From assembly GCA_012959275.1 (NCBI GenBank), contig DUDM01000008.1, positions 1-35,841 on the forward strand: 35,841 nt of DNA, written 5' to 3'. Positions 7,016 to 16,450 of this stretch are shown one piece after another; position 1 is the first letter of the stretch; every line of letters begins with the position of its first letter. The DNA comes from Candidatus Poseidoniales archaeon (GTDB lineage Archaea > Thermoplasmatota > Poseidoniia > Poseidoniales > Poseidoniaceae). The position numbers and the translations under genes were made by a program. The notes beneath the pieces were generated by a model. It did not search any database and was not told the DNA's origin. It saw nothing but the letters and a program-made list of their open reading frames with translations.

Positions 7016-8236
7016 TCATAATTTATCGAAGATGCCCATCGGGCTATCCTCTTCTTCAACGCCATCGATTGAATCACTAAGCGTAATGCCTCCCACCATT
7101 GGCATTATTGCTGCTGCACCTACCGGTATGACATCTTCTAGTAAGCCGCTGATTATTCCTTTGCCGTCATCTTCAGTTAGAGGTTTTTCGACAACCGGTT
7201 CCACCTCTTCAATGACTTCTTCTTCGCCCTCTGGATTTTCCCAATCATCATGCTTGTCTAGTTTCATCCACTGAGGCAAGGAGCCAGAGCCTCCAGCCAA
7301 AACGCCAAATGTCGTGAATGCAGCCAATGGCATGACTGCAAGCGCAGTTAACAAGTCAAGGAATGAATTTTCTGGAATCGAGCCAATTCCCAACCAGTCC
7401 TCGAATATTGCTTTTTCAGCGGCGATGCTGACTGCTAGGTCAGGTCCAATCCATGTAACTACTACAATGCTGGCCAAGCGGCCGAGTAACCAAAGAACCA
7501 GAATTGGCGCCATCCATGAAAGCCGAGTCATCGAAATCAGCCAGCGTCGGGTGAAGGCAGCAATGGCGACGAAGCGCCGTGCATAGGCAGGAAAAACGCG
7601 CATTGCGATGGTAAGAACAAGAAGATAACAGACCAATGCCCATTCAAGTAAGCGATTATTATACATCCATTCAGTTGGCAAGATAAGCATCATCAGGAGT
7701 GGAACGACTACAAGGGTGAGTTGGAATGGAATTGCCAGCAAAACTAATCCTCCATGGATGGCGAGTAGACCATGCCCCTCTTCATAGCGGTCATGTACTA
7801 AGCGCATCATTTTGCCATGTGGAGATTTTCGATGTCTAATTCTAGTTTGTTCGGTCAATAGCGAAGAGCGCCCACCTCGAACTAACCCGAGTCCCCGAAG
7901 CCAGCCTCCGCGGTTGACTATCCACAGTGGACTAAACCCTCCAACAACTAAAGCCAAGGCCAATGCGATCATTCCATAAGCAATAGAGGCAGAAAGAATC
8001 CAAGGAATCATTTGAGATTCAAACTTTATTGAAAAGCCATCAGGACCCGATTGAAATGAGAAGAGATAGGTTATCGAAAAAGCTGCGATAGGCGTTATGA
8101 TGACTTGACCAATTGCTACACCAGTTAGCCAAAGACGAGCGATTATCGGACTTCGGGCCTCACTCATGAAAGCCGCTTGGTAAGTCCACCAACCAAATGA
8201 CTTGCCCTTGGAATACCTTTGGCGAGGAGCATTCAC
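7016..8236 (-). CDS. polytopic membrane protein with acidic cytoplasmic tail, function unknown
   Basis: The 406-residue protein shows about six hydrophobic segments between residues 35 and 320. A basic loop (RGLGLVRGGRSSLLTEQTRIRHRK, about 112-135) follows the second segment, and a 90-residue acidic tail rich in Glu follows the last. No family motif is recognised; the layout is reminiscent of YIP1-like integral membrane proteins, but I cannot support that name. A TATA-like GAAATAAAC on the minus strand 26-34 bases before the ATG (8262-8270) points to leaderless transcription, divergent from the surface protein gene. It is convergent with 6388-7014. Confidence 0.65.
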   Translation of the reverse strand: MNAPRQRYSKGKSFGWWTYQAAFMSEARSPIIARLWLTGVAIGQVIITPIAAFSITYLFSFQSGPDGFSIKFESQMIPWILSASIAYGMIALALALVVGGFSPLWIVNRGGWLRGLGLVRGGRSSLLTEQTRIRHRKSPHGKMMRLVHDRYEEGHGLLAIHGGLVLLAIPFQLTLVVVPLLMMLILPTEWMYNNRLLEWALVCYLLVLTIAMRVFPAYARRFVAIAAFTRRWLISMTRLSWMAPILVLWLLGRLASIVVVTWIGPDLAVSIAAEKAIFEDWLGIGSIPENSFLDLLTALAVMPLAAFTTFGVLAGGSGSLPQWMKLDKHDDWENPEGEEEVIEEVEPVVEKPLTEDDGKGIISGLLEDVIPVGAAAIMPMVGGITLSDSIDGVEEEDSPMGIFDKL

Positions 8237-8328
8237 GATGCTTTTCCTAATGCCGATTGAGGTTTATTTCCACCATACATTGACCGCGTATGCTTAAGGG
8301 GAGTTCTTGAGTGGGAGGGTTGATTGCG
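8237..8328. promoter_or_regulatory. divergent promoter region
   Basis: On the minus strand, GAAATAAAC (8262-8270) is a TATA-like box for the membrane protein gene. On the plus strand, TATGCTTAAG (8289-8298) lies about 31-40 bases before the ATG of the surface protein at 8329. Confidence 0.45.
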
Positions 8329-11300
8329 ATGCGTCAGCGTAACTATCCCGTCTTTTTCATCCTCACTGCAATGATGTTGCAGTTTTTCCTGCCCATCATG
8401 ACAATCGATGTAGATGCCTCCGATTCAGCAAGAGGTGGGACGAATGATGATTTCCACATCAAGTCGATAACTATCGGAAATCTTGGCTATTCTCCTGAAA
8501 TGTGGGTACAGTCAGACGGTAGCGTTGTTGAGTACGTGATGAAGGGGGATCTTGTGCCAATCGGAGTCACCGTCATGCGAAATGGTGGTGCTCTAAGTGG
8601 TGCATCTGCGGATGTCTTACTTGAGGCAGTCCACCCAATTGGCTTCGTCGCTTGGTCAAGTAATTGGTCAACTGGAGATGTTTACGGTGGTGGCGAAGAT
8701 AGTCACGAAGCAGTGTGGACTGCAGATACTGCCCATAGCATTCTCAATGGAAGCGAATTGCTGGGTGGCTATATCCTAAGGGCAACAGTCAATTATTTCG
8801 CAGATACCAAGAATGAAAATGATGTATTGAACCAAACTATTCCAGTTGCCTTTTCTTCTGATATCATGGACGGCTCCTTACTTTCAGGACAAAGGCATAC
8901 AATGGTGCCATTCCGCTATGAGCAAGGTGGAGCAGGGGATGCTGTTGCAGTTGGTTCATGGCAAGATGATGACACAAGCGCATATGTTGGTTCAGCCCAT
9001 TGGAGACACTCAAATCCTGGCTCAAATTATGGAGGAAATGCTTGGGACCGCCTAGTCTGGGGATATGCTCCTGCATCCAACGACTGTGGCAGTGCAATCC
9101 ATGAAGGTGGCGCTGGTGCCATCTATGGGATGTTCTATTGTAGGTTATTGATTCCTAGCCTTGACTTAGTTTCGGTGCAAATGCACGCAACGGCTTGGGG
9201 AGTTATTGGCAATGGAGATGATGTAGCACTTGAGTTATGGAGAAGCGGAGGAGTCTCTCTACGCCACAATTTATCAACAGCCTTGCCAATGGTGGCATCT
9301 GGCCAAGGCCAATGGACCAATCTATCATGGGACCCAACAGACCTATTAGGCGGGCATTCTTGGTTTGCAGGAATGCTTTTTACCAGTGACAACAGTATCG
9401 CAGAAGAAGGATATCACGTTGATGACTGGAGAGTTTTTGCAGTAGAAAAGATAGACCAATTCACTTTAGATGTAACTTGCGATAACCCAGTAGCAGGCTA
9501 TACTGCGGTGCCAAACGAAGTAATTAGTCTATATTGTGAAGTGACCAATAATGGCTACAAGCCGGCGATAATTAGAGTCAAGAGCAATATTTCAAACGAG
9601 ACTTGGATGGAGCCAACTAATCCTAAAATCAGAATTGATTCTTCTCACCCTACTCAACACGGAGTAGAAGTGCAATTACCAGCAACTGCAGCAGGTGCAA
9701 CTACTGAAATGTGGATAAACTTGTCAATTCCTGCCGGTGCAGATATTCAACAACAGACATGGAATGTTACGTGGTCGGATGGCAGTTCACAAGGCTTAGG
9801 AGTCTTGGCAAGCCTTCAAGCGACTGTTGGAGTAACCGAGCAATACAGCGTTGTATTATCCTCTTCAACACCATTACTTGCTGGCAACCTCGGCCCTGGA
9901 GAGACGGAAATTATTCCGATGCGCCTTCAAAATACCGGAAACCGTTTGGCGACATTCAACATGTTCGCATCTTTCAGTGTAGAAGGATGGACATCCGCAT
10001 TCACAGATATTGATGGAGACTTCTTCTTGCCAGTCACCTTAGATAGAGGGCAAATATTTGATTTCAATATCTCTATCACTTCTGCGGCTGATGCAGCACC
10101 AGATAACTATTCATTCTCAGTTAGAGCATTATGCACCACCTGCGGAGGGGTCGCTGTTTCAGGAAATGATGTTCTGATTAGAACCCTCGAAGTTCTACCA
10201 TTCAGAGAAGTTGAATTAATCGCAGAAAGTTTGGAAATTTCTGCCCCAGCAAATGGCATCCTACAAAGAATCGCCTTAGAAATTAATAATCTTGGAAATG
10301 ATGATGAGGTCTATGATTTGGTTTTGACTCAGTCAAATGCTCACCTCCTTGCAGATTTATCTGCTGATTCTACAGGAACTCTTGATGCTTGGGATGGTTT
10401 TACTGAAATCCACCTCGACCTGCCGATGCCGCTATACTTAGACTCCGGATTATACAGTGCCACTATTCGTATCGTTAACCAAGCTGATCCCTCAGTTTTT
10501 GATAGTGTCACCATATCGGTAACTGTACTCGATACCGCAGCAGTCGGTGTAAGTGCTGATGACCCTGAACAATCATACATTCCAGGCGGTGATTCCGATA
10601 CAATTCGCTTTGAAATCAGGAATGAGGGAAATGCTCCTGATAGTTTCGACCTCTCGACAGAGGGCGGCACCGGAATGAGCGCTGAGATAGAGGGCCTCTC
10701 CACTTTGCGGACCCCAACCATTGCCCCAGGCGCATCTTACAATATAACCGTCAGATTCTCCTTTGATGAGAGTGCGGAAGGGCAAGTCGGATTGGAAGTA
10801 TCTGCAACAAGTGTTCTAGACTCTGACATATCTACCACAGGAACGATTCTGTTTTCAGTTGGTTCACAAGATTGGTTGAGACTAATCGCTGTAGATGATT
10901 TGGTTATCGATGAGGCTGGGACATATGAGGTCGTTCTGACCTTGAGGAACCAATTTACAGGTGAACAAACAGTGTCCATTGATGTGCGCCAAGAATCCTC
11001 TTCAAGCATGTGGTATCGTGCAAGTTCAAGCAGTGAGGCTGCACCTTTGCGTATATTGGAACAAAAGGAACGCTTCATCACAGTTGAAATTGTAATCAGT
11101 GAGACTTCCTTGCTAAACCTCCAAGAAGATGAAATGCTAACAACCTTTGAAGTTTGGGCGATTTCAAATACCGTTGAAGATGCTACCAATGCAACTATCA
11201 GAGTAACCCTGATGAAAATCAATACTAAGGACAGCGACTCTGATACAGATTCTGTTAACAGTGGCTCTAAAGTTGCTGATTATGCTGTCTGGGTAATAGG

Positions 11301-11652
11301 CCCAATAATCGTGCTGGCTTTGCTTGGAATGTTATTCAAGGTAATTACCGCCACTGATGAAGAAGATGAAACTCCTTGGGCCAATGAAGAATATGAAAGT
11401 AGTCTTTCGGCTCAATATGGAGCCGTACCAGCCGCTCCTGATGTTCAACCAGCACCGGACATGAGTCAATTTGCTCCGCCATCTGTAGAAACCGCACCTG
11501 TTGTCCAAGCCGCTCCAATCGTAGAAGCGGCTCCAGTTATGGAAGTCTCGGATTCAGGCGTGCCTCCCGTACCAGCAGCAGGATTACCTGAAGGCTGGAG
11601 CATGGAACAGTGGACCCATTACGGGGCTGAATGGCTGAAGAAGAATGCATGA
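8329..11652 (+). CDS. large secreted, membrane-anchored surface protein with repeated CARDB/NEW3-like domains
   Basis: This 1107-residue protein has an N-terminal signal sequence (about 3-30). A jelly-roll-like region (about 200-380) includes a putative binding module with paired cysteines. At least three repeats then carry the CARDB/NEW3 beta-sandwich signature, for example VTNNGYKPAIIRV, LQNTGNRLATFNMF, INNLGNDDEVYDLVL and RNEGNAPDSFDLS. One membrane segment (about 1010-1032) precedes a Pro/Ala-rich cytoplasmic tail that ends in LPEGWSMEQWTHYGAEWLKK. The track start at 8311 is a GTG; the ATG at 8329 gives a better signal peptide. Likely roles are cell-surface binding of polymers or S-layer association. 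The Trp-rich C-terminal motif looks like a discrete docking element. Confidence 0.8.
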   Translation: MRQRNYPVFFILTAMMLQFFLPIMTIDVDASDSARGGTNDDFHIKSITIGNLGYSPEMWVQSDGSVVEYVMKGDLVPIGVTVMRNGGALSGASADVLLEAVHPIGFVAWSSNWSTGDVYGGGEDSHEAVWTADTAHSILNGSELLGGYILRATVNYFADTKNENDVLNQTIPVAFSSDIMDGSLLSGQRHTMVPFRYEQGGAGDAVAVGSWQDDDTSAYVGSAHWRHSNPGSNYGGNAWDRLVWGYAPASNDCGSAIHEGGAGAIYGMFYCRLLIPSLDLVSVQMHATAWGVIGNGDDVALELWRSGGVSLRHNLSTALPMVASGQGQWTNLSWDPTDLLGGHSWFAGMLFTSDNSIAEEGYHVDDWRVFAVEKIDQFTLDVTCDNPVAGYTAVPNEVISLYCEVTNNGYKPAIIRVKSNISNETWMEPTNPKIRIDSSHPTQHGVEVQLPATAAGATTEMWINLSIPAGADIQQQTWNVTWSDGSSQGLGVLASLQATVGVTEQYSVVLSSSTPLLAGNLGPGETEIIPMRLQNTGNRLATFNMFASFSVEGWTSAFTDIDGDFFLPVTLDRGQIFDFNISITSAADAAPDNYSFSVRALCTTCGGVAVSGNDVLIRTLEVLPFREVELIAESLEISAPANGILQRIALEINNLGNDDEVYDLVLTQSNAHLLADLSADSTGTLDAWDGFTEIHLDLPMPLYLDSGLYSATIRIVNQADPSVFDSVTISVTVLDTAAVGVSADDPEQSYIPGGDSDTIRFEIRNEGNAPDSFDLSTEGGTGMSAEIEGLSTLRTPTIAPGASYNITVRFSFDESAEGQVGLEVSATSVLDSDISTTGTILFSVGSQDWLRLIAVDDLVIDEAGTYEVVLTLRNQFTGEQTVSIDVRQESSSSMWYRASSSSEAAPLRILEQKERFITVEIVISETSLLNLQEDEMLTTFEVWAISNTVEDATNATIRVTLMKINTKDSDSDTDSVNSGSKVADYAVWVIGPIIVLALLGMLFKVITATDEEDETPWANEEYESSLSAQYGAVPAAPDVQPAPDMSQFAPPSVETAPVVQAAPIVEAAPVMEVSDSGVPPVPAAGLPEGWSMEQWTHYGAEWLKKNA

Positions 11653-11678
11653 ATGTGCATTTTGCTCACTCATCTGTC

Positions 11679-11687
11679 ATAATATCT
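11679..11687 (+). promoter_or_regulatory. TATA-like box for the thermosome gene
   Basis: The sequence TAATATCTC lies about 55-60 bases before the thermosome ATG at 11740 and gives a leader of about 30 bases. It falls between the stop of the surface protein and the chaperonin start, the only AT-rich stretch in that gap. Confidence 0.35.
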
Positions 11688-11739
11688 CAACGATGGGTTC
11701 AAGTCGGCCGCCATAACCGCTGGGGCGCAGGTAGTCTCA

Positions 11740-13353
11740 ATGTACGCAGGTGGACAACAACCAATCTTCATTCTAAAAGAAGGAACAAGCCAAAGCCGTG
11801 GTCGCGGTGCTCAGAGCAATAACATCGCAGCAGCCAAGGCGGTTGCTGATGCTGTTCGCAGTACTTTGGGTCCAAAGGGCATGGACAAGATGTTAGTCGA
11901 TAGCATGGGTGATGTGGTTATTACCAACGATGGTGCAACTATTCTCAAGGAGATGGATATCGAGCATCCTGCTGCCAAGATGATTATCGAGGTTGCTAAA
12001 ACTCAAGAGCAACACTGCTTTGATGGCACCACAACAGCGGTTGTCATCGCTGGAGAATTACTCAAGCGCAGTGAAGACCTAATCGAGCAAAACGTCCATC
12101 CAACCGTTATCTGCGAAGGATTCAGATTGGCTGCAGAGAAAGCCATCGGCTTATTGGATTCACATGGAATCTCAACCTCTGATGATTTGCAAATGCTACA
12201 TGAAGTCGCTAAGACCGCTTTGACCGGCAAGAGTGCTGGGGCAGTCAAATCGTTCCTTTCAGAAATATGTGTTAACGCAGTTCAGGCAGTTGGCGTCATT
12301 GACGGCGATAAACGCTTAGTCGACCTTGGTGATGTTAAAGTAGAAAAGAAGCAAGGAGGTTCAATCAAGGATAGTAGTTTGGTGGACGGAATCATCCTCG
12401 ATAAAGAACGAGTTCACTCTGGCATGCCTCGTGGTATGGATAATGCAAAGATAGCACTCATTAACTCCGCAATCGAGGTCAAGAAGACCGAGGTTGACGC
12501 CAAGATTCAGATAACTGACCCGAGCCAATTAGCAAGTTTCCTCGAAGAAGAAGAGAATTTCTTGAAGAGCCTAGTCGAGAAAATCCAGGCCGCCGGAGCA
12601 AATGTTGTTATCTGCCAAAAGGGAATCGATGACCTCGCTCAACACTACATGGCAAAGGCTGGCTTATTCGCCATCCGTCGAGCCAAAAAGAGCGATATGG
12701 AAGCATTAGCAAAAGCCACCGGTGGTAAAATCGTCACCAACCTTGACGACCTATCCAATTCAGACCTCGGAACTGCAAGTAAAGTAGAGGAAAGGAAAAT
12801 CGGAGATTCCGATATGACCTTCATCACTGGATGCCCTGAGGCCAAGAGTGTCTCAGTCTTATTACGCGGTGGAACCGATCACGTAGTCGATGAAATACGC
12901 CGTGCTTTCGATGATGCAATCGGCGTGGTTAGCGTTGCTTGGGAAGATGGAATGGTCCTGACAGGCGGAGGTAGCGTCATGGCTGCCTTATCTCGTGAAC
13001 TTCGTTCCTATGCAGAGGGTATAGGAGGACGTGAACAAATGGCTATCGAAGCCTTTGCTACTGCCCTCGAAGTAGTTCCAAGAACTTTAGCAGAAAACGC
13101 AGGACTAGACCCAGTAAACACCATTATAGAATTGCGCAAAGCCCATGCTGAAGGACACTCTCATGCTGGAATTAACGTCGATGAGGGAGGGGTCAAAAAT
13201 ATGCTCGAAGCAAATGTCTTAGAGCCAGTTCGCGTAGTCGAACAAGCCATCCAAAGCGCCACCGAAACTGCGGTCATGATTTTAAGAATTGACGATGTAA
13301 TTTCAAGCAAGTCTGTCTCGATGGGTGAGATGGATCATGGGTTTGATATGTGA
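11740..13353 (+). CDS. ths: thermosome subunit (group II chaperonin)
   Basis: The 537-residue protein matches the archaeal thermosome/CCT family throughout: [14 protein letters not shown] and ITNDGATIL in the equatorial ATP-binding domain, DGTTTAVV with the catalytic Asp, an apical domain with [15 protein letters not shown], and the C-terminal equatorial half with [14 protein letters not shown] and [14 protein letters not shown]. It forms a double-ring ATP-driven folding chamber in the cytoplasm. Two oddities are seen. The usual GDGTT reads FDGTT, with the glycine before the catalytic Asp replaced. The C-terminus ends MDHGFDM without the Gly/Met-rich tail found in many thermosomes. It is apparently transcribed alone. 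Confidence 0.97.
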   Translation: MYAGGQQPIFILKEGTSQSRGRGAQSNNIAAAKAVADAVRSTLGPKGMDKMLVDSMGDVVITNDGATILKEMDIEHPAAKMIIEVAKTQEQHCFDGTTTAVVIAGELLKRSEDLIEQNVHPTVICEGFRLAAEKAIGLLDSHGISTSDDLQMLHEVAKTALTGKSAGAVKSFLSEICVNAVQAVGVIDGDKRLVDLGDVKVEKKQGGSIKDSSLVDGIILDKERVHSGMPRGMDNAKIALINSAIEVKKTEVDAKIQITDPSQLASFLEEEENFLKSLVEKIQAAGANVVICQKGIDDLAQHYMAKAGLFAIRRAKKSDMEALAKATGGKIVTNLDDLSNSDLGTASKVEERKIGDSDMTFITGCPEAKSVSVLLRGGTDHVVDEIRRAFDDAIGVVSVAWEDGMVLTGGGSVMAALSRELRSYAEGIGGREQMAIEAFATALEVVPRTLAENAGLDPVNTIIELRKAHAEGHSHAGINVDEGGVKNMLEANVLEPVRVVEQAIQSATETAVMILRIDDVISSKSVSMGEMDHGFDM

Positions 13354-13639
13354 GCATTAATATTTGTCAAACAGCAATAAAAAATCGGCAAATTTTGATG
13401 CGAACACAAGCGTGCGCTGAACACTAGAAAGTAATACGGCCGCGCACGCGAAGTGCGAACATTTGACGAATTAAACCTCAATCTACCGCAAATGTGAAAA
13501 TCAAACTTTGAATCATGCGCATTTGCACTTGATGTTCTATTATGTTGTCAAACGTTCAGTGATGATATGTTATCAAAAGTTAAAGACTTCATCCATCCCC
13601 CACACTTTGTCGATACCGTAGGTATCGTAGGTGTTTCCA
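13354..13639. other. intergenic region with inverted repeats before the redox cassette
   Basis: No gene is supported in these 286 bases. They hold GC-rich alternating sequence (CGGCCGCGCACGCG), a GCAAATG/CATTTGC pair (about 13490-13535), AT-rich stretches that could hold a TATA box (TCTATTATG, TGATATGTTATC), and a 17-base palindrome CGATACCGTAGGTATCG (13611-13627) just before the next ATG. The CGTAGGT half is repeated immediately after. The palindrome is a candidate operator or leader hairpin for the ferredoxin fusion gene. Confidence 0.5.
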
Positions 13640-15586
13640 ATGTCTCAAATCTTATCCGTCTGGATTGAGGAGGGTTGTATCACCTGTGATGCTTGTCAGG
13701 AAACTTGTCCTGAAGTGTTCAGTGTCACCGACGATACCTGCTTCATTATCGCAGATGTGCGCACTGACGGAAAGTTTGATCAGAACGAGGGTCAGGCTAC
13801 TATCAAGGTAGAAATCGGCACTGAATTAGCCGACGATATCGTAGATGCCGCAGAAGGTTGTCCTGTTGAAGTCATCAAATTTACCACTGGAGAATCAACC
13901 GATGCTCCAGTTGAAGAAGCAGCCCCCGCAGTGGAAGTTGTCGCAGAAGAAGTCGAAGAAAAAGATGATTCAGCGATTGAAATCCCCGCATCCTTGCTGG
14001 AGGGCAACCGCGATTTGATGATTCTATTCGGCTCACAGAGTGGTAATTGTGAAGACTTGGCAGCAACCACTGCCAAGATTGCAGAACAGGTGTCCCTGAA
14101 TGCAACTGTCGTTGACATGGCGGAAGCTGACCTAGCAACGATTGCTTCCCAAAAGCGTGTAATGATTATTTGTTCAACATGGGGTGAAGGAGAGATGCCC
14201 GATAATGCTCAGGCATTATGGGATGCAGCCATTGGAGCAGGGGCGCCCTCTTTTTCAGGAGTCAATTTCAATGTCTGTGCCTTGGGTGATACGTCTTACG
14301 ACCAATACTGTGAATCCGGAAAAAATTGGGATGATCAATTTGAGGCGATGGGGGCAAGCAGAGTTGCAACACGTGTGGACTGCGATGTCGATTATGAACC
14401 GGCTTGGAAACTTTGGCTCCCTGAAGCCCTTGGTGCATTGGCGAGCATAGATTCCTCCGGCACAATGCAGCAGGAATATGTCAGTGCATTCATCGAGATT
14501 CTCTCACCAAAGAAGAAGTCAGCCGGTGCTGTCGCAGCCAGTGGTATCGAGCAACCCGATATCGAAGTTAGCCTGAGTATCTTCAGGTATAACCCATTGA
14601 TGGCAGAAAGTGGCCGTGATACCTATGATGTCACCGTCCCAGGTCATGCTAGTCTGCAAGATGTACTTGTTATGCTCAAGGAAACTCAAGATGGAAGCCT
14701 GACCTTCCGCACCAGCAGTGGAGCAGGAAGCAACCCACTGTGCGGATTATCGGTCAACGGAAATCTCGTATTAGCAGATTGTGTTAGAATGATTGACTTG
14801 ATGGCAGGAGCAGGGGAGCCAGCCAAAATACGTATTGAACCATTGCCAGGTCACCAAATCCTGAAGGATCTCTATGTCAGCACCAAGGCACTAGATGTAT
14901 CCAGAGAGCGAGCAAAGCCATGGTTGAGAACTATAGATCGGGTTGGAGCAAATACCCCTCAGGGCACCGTTATTGGTGTCATGTCGAGTACCAAGGCAAC
15001 TGCTTTACACGCCATGAATGACCTTGTTAGCGACCATCTTCTACATTCATTATCTGAGACTGTGCCACACAATCCATCTTACTTAGGGCCAGCAGTTCTG
15101 AACAGGCTTTGGGTGAAGGTGAACGACCCTCGTATCTCAAAAGACTGCAAAGAAGAGATGAGAGAAATTTTGCAAGGTACAGATGGAGTATGGGCCGAAA
15201 GCGACCTTGGCGTCATGGCAAGATTCGGACGTATGGGTCAGCGAGCCTCTCAGAATTACAATGATTGCCGCAGTGAATTATTGCGAGCCCATCGTTTCGC
15301 CGGTAAATCAGGACGCCATGTCAAGTGGTTCTGCAAGACCGTCAAGTCTTCTGGCACCCTCAACGAAACTATTCTTGCAGCTCAAACAATGGGTCCAATT
15401 GGAGCCATAGCCAACTTGCCTGCAACTCTCCGCATGGCATTAGGATTCACTCGTACGGGTGGACCAATGGTTCGCGACCTTCAGGGCTGGATAGCACCTG
15501 GGAAGATGCCTCCAATAATCAACAAGAGCGTTCATGACCATCATGAAGTCGTAGCCTTGTTCAATGAGTTTGACAAGAGGTTCTGA
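13640..15586 (+). CDS. ferredoxin / CysJ-like flavodoxin / degenerate SdhB-HdrC-like fusion protein
   Basis: The 648-residue protein has four parts. Residues 1-82 are a one-cluster [4Fe-4S] ferredoxin (C13, C16, C19, C23P and partner C74P). An acidic Ala/Glu linker spans about 84-115. An FMN flavodoxin domain (about 125-265) is of the CysJ/P450-reductase kind: GSQSGNCEDLA for the phosphate loop, STWGEGEMPDNA and ALGDTSYDQYCESGK. The rest (about 307-648) resembles the iron-sulfur subunit of succinate dehydrogenase or HdrC, with the fold motifs SIFRYNP and LTFRTSS...LCGLSVNG...ADC. However, two of the four [2Fe-2S] cysteines and all CxxCxxCxxxCP motifs are missing. The ATG at 13640 is preferred over the GTG at 13631. 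It is coupled by TGAGGTG to an HdrB-like partner. An electron-transfer role is likely; substrates are unknown. Confidence 0.8.
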   Translation: MSQILSVWIEEGCITCDACQETCPEVFSVTDDTCFIIADVRTDGKFDQNEGQATIKVEIGTELADDIVDAAEGCPVEVIKFTTGESTDAPVEEAAPAVEVVAEEVEEKDDSAIEIPASLLEGNRDLMILFGSQSGNCEDLAATTAKIAEQVSLNATVVDMAEADLATIASQKRVMIICSTWGEGEMPDNAQALWDAAIGAGAPSFSGVNFNVCALGDTSYDQYCESGKNWDDQFEAMGASRVATRVDCDVDYEPAWKLWLPEALGALASIDSSGTMQQEYVSAFIEILSPKKKSAGAVAASGIEQPDIEVSLSIFRYNPLMAESGRDTYDVTVPGHASLQDVLVMLKETQDGSLTFRTSSGAGSNPLCGLSVNGNLVLADCVRMIDLMAGAGEPAKIRIEPLPGHQILKDLYVSTKALDVSRERAKPWLRTIDRVGANTPQGTVIGVMSSTKATALHAMNDLVSDHLLHSLSETVPHNPSYLGPAVLNRLWVKVNDPRISKDCKEEMREILQGTDGVWAESDLGVMARFGRMGQRASQNYNDCRSELLRAHRFAGKSGRHVKWFCKTVKSSGTLNETILAAQTMGPIGAIANLPATLRMALGFTRTGGPMVRDLQGWIAPGKMPPIINKSVHDHHEVVALFNEFDKRF

Positions 15587-15595
15587 GGTGAAAAA

Positions 15596-16450
15596 ATGAA
15601 GTTCGCATATTTCCCCGGCTGTGTCGCAAAAGGCAGTTCAAGAGAAGTTGAAGATGCCATGCGTTGCGTTGTCAAGGCGGTTGGAATCGACCTTATCGAC
15701 ATGCCTGGAGCGGCATGTTGTGGGGCTGGTGTCATGAAGCAAGGCAATCATCGCTTGCAATTAGCAATCAATGCCCGCACTTTTGCCATGGCAGAAGAAC
15801 AAGGAATGGACGTCCTAACTCCTTGTGCAACTTGTCAAGGAAATATGTATGAAGACCTAACCTTACTTTTGGAAGATGAACCCCTGCGTTCAGAAATTAA
15901 TGAAGTCTTAGAGCGAACCTGTGGAATGAGGTTCGAAGGCAACTTGCGAATGCGCCACTTACTCGATGTATTAGTCGAAGATATCGGCCTCGATGTTGTT
16001 GCAAGCAAGGTGGTTAACCCAGTGGATTTCCCAATCGCTGGATATTATGGCTCACCGATGCTCCGTGCTTCGGCAAATGGAGATGACGACCCACATAATC
16101 CAGTTTATTTTGAAGACCTAATTCGTGCATTGGGAGGAGATGCGGTAGATTATGATGGACGTACTGCAAGCGTTGGATTCCCGGGTTTACTTTCACAAGA
16201 AAAAACTGCTATGAAGATGACTGCTTCGGTATTATCAGAAGCCAAGCAAGAAGGGGCTCGAATTATGGCAACTGCCTGTCCTCTGGCTCATTTCAATCTC
16301 GATGTCTATCAAGTAAAGGCTGGAAAAACCACAGGAAAAGATACCAGTATGCCAGTAATTCATCTGCCAGAATTGGTCGCTTATGCATTGGGATATAATG
16401 TTGACAGATATGCACAACTGCGCACTCGCATCCTTGTTATTGGTGATTGA
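15596..16450 (+). CDS. HdrB/SdhE-like CCG-domain protein with a lost second cluster motif
   Basis: The 284-residue protein belongs to the cysteine-rich CCG family (heterodisulfide reductase subunit B, SdhE, GlcF). The first motif is complete: C9 (YFPGC), C41C42G and C77xxC80. In the second half the expected YYGC reads YYGS153, the CCGFP motif reads SVGFP (192-196), and the final CPxC keeps only C228 (CPLA). In SdhE/HdrB-type proteins the C-terminal motif holds an unusual [4Fe-4S] cluster, so that cluster should be absent here. The start has a Shine-Dalgarno fused to the upstream TGA (TGAGGTGAAAAAATG). The two cassette proteins therefore probably form a complex in the way SdhB-SdhE do. The 3' end overlaps the convergent nuclease gene by 14 bases. 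Confidence 0.82.
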   Translation: MKFAYFPGCVAKGSSREVEDAMRCVVKAVGIDLIDMPGAACCGAGVMKQGNHRLQLAINARTFAMAEEQGMDVLTPCATCQGNMYEDLTLLLEDEPLRSEINEVLERTCGMRFEGNLRMRHLLDVLVEDIGLDVVASKVVNPVDFPIAGYYGSPMLRASANGDDDPHNPVYFEDLIRALGGDAVDYDGRTASVGFPGLLSQEKTAMKMTASVLSEAKQEGARIMATACPLAHFNLDVYQVKAGKTTGKDTSMPVIHLPELVAYALGYNVDRYAQLRTRILVIGD

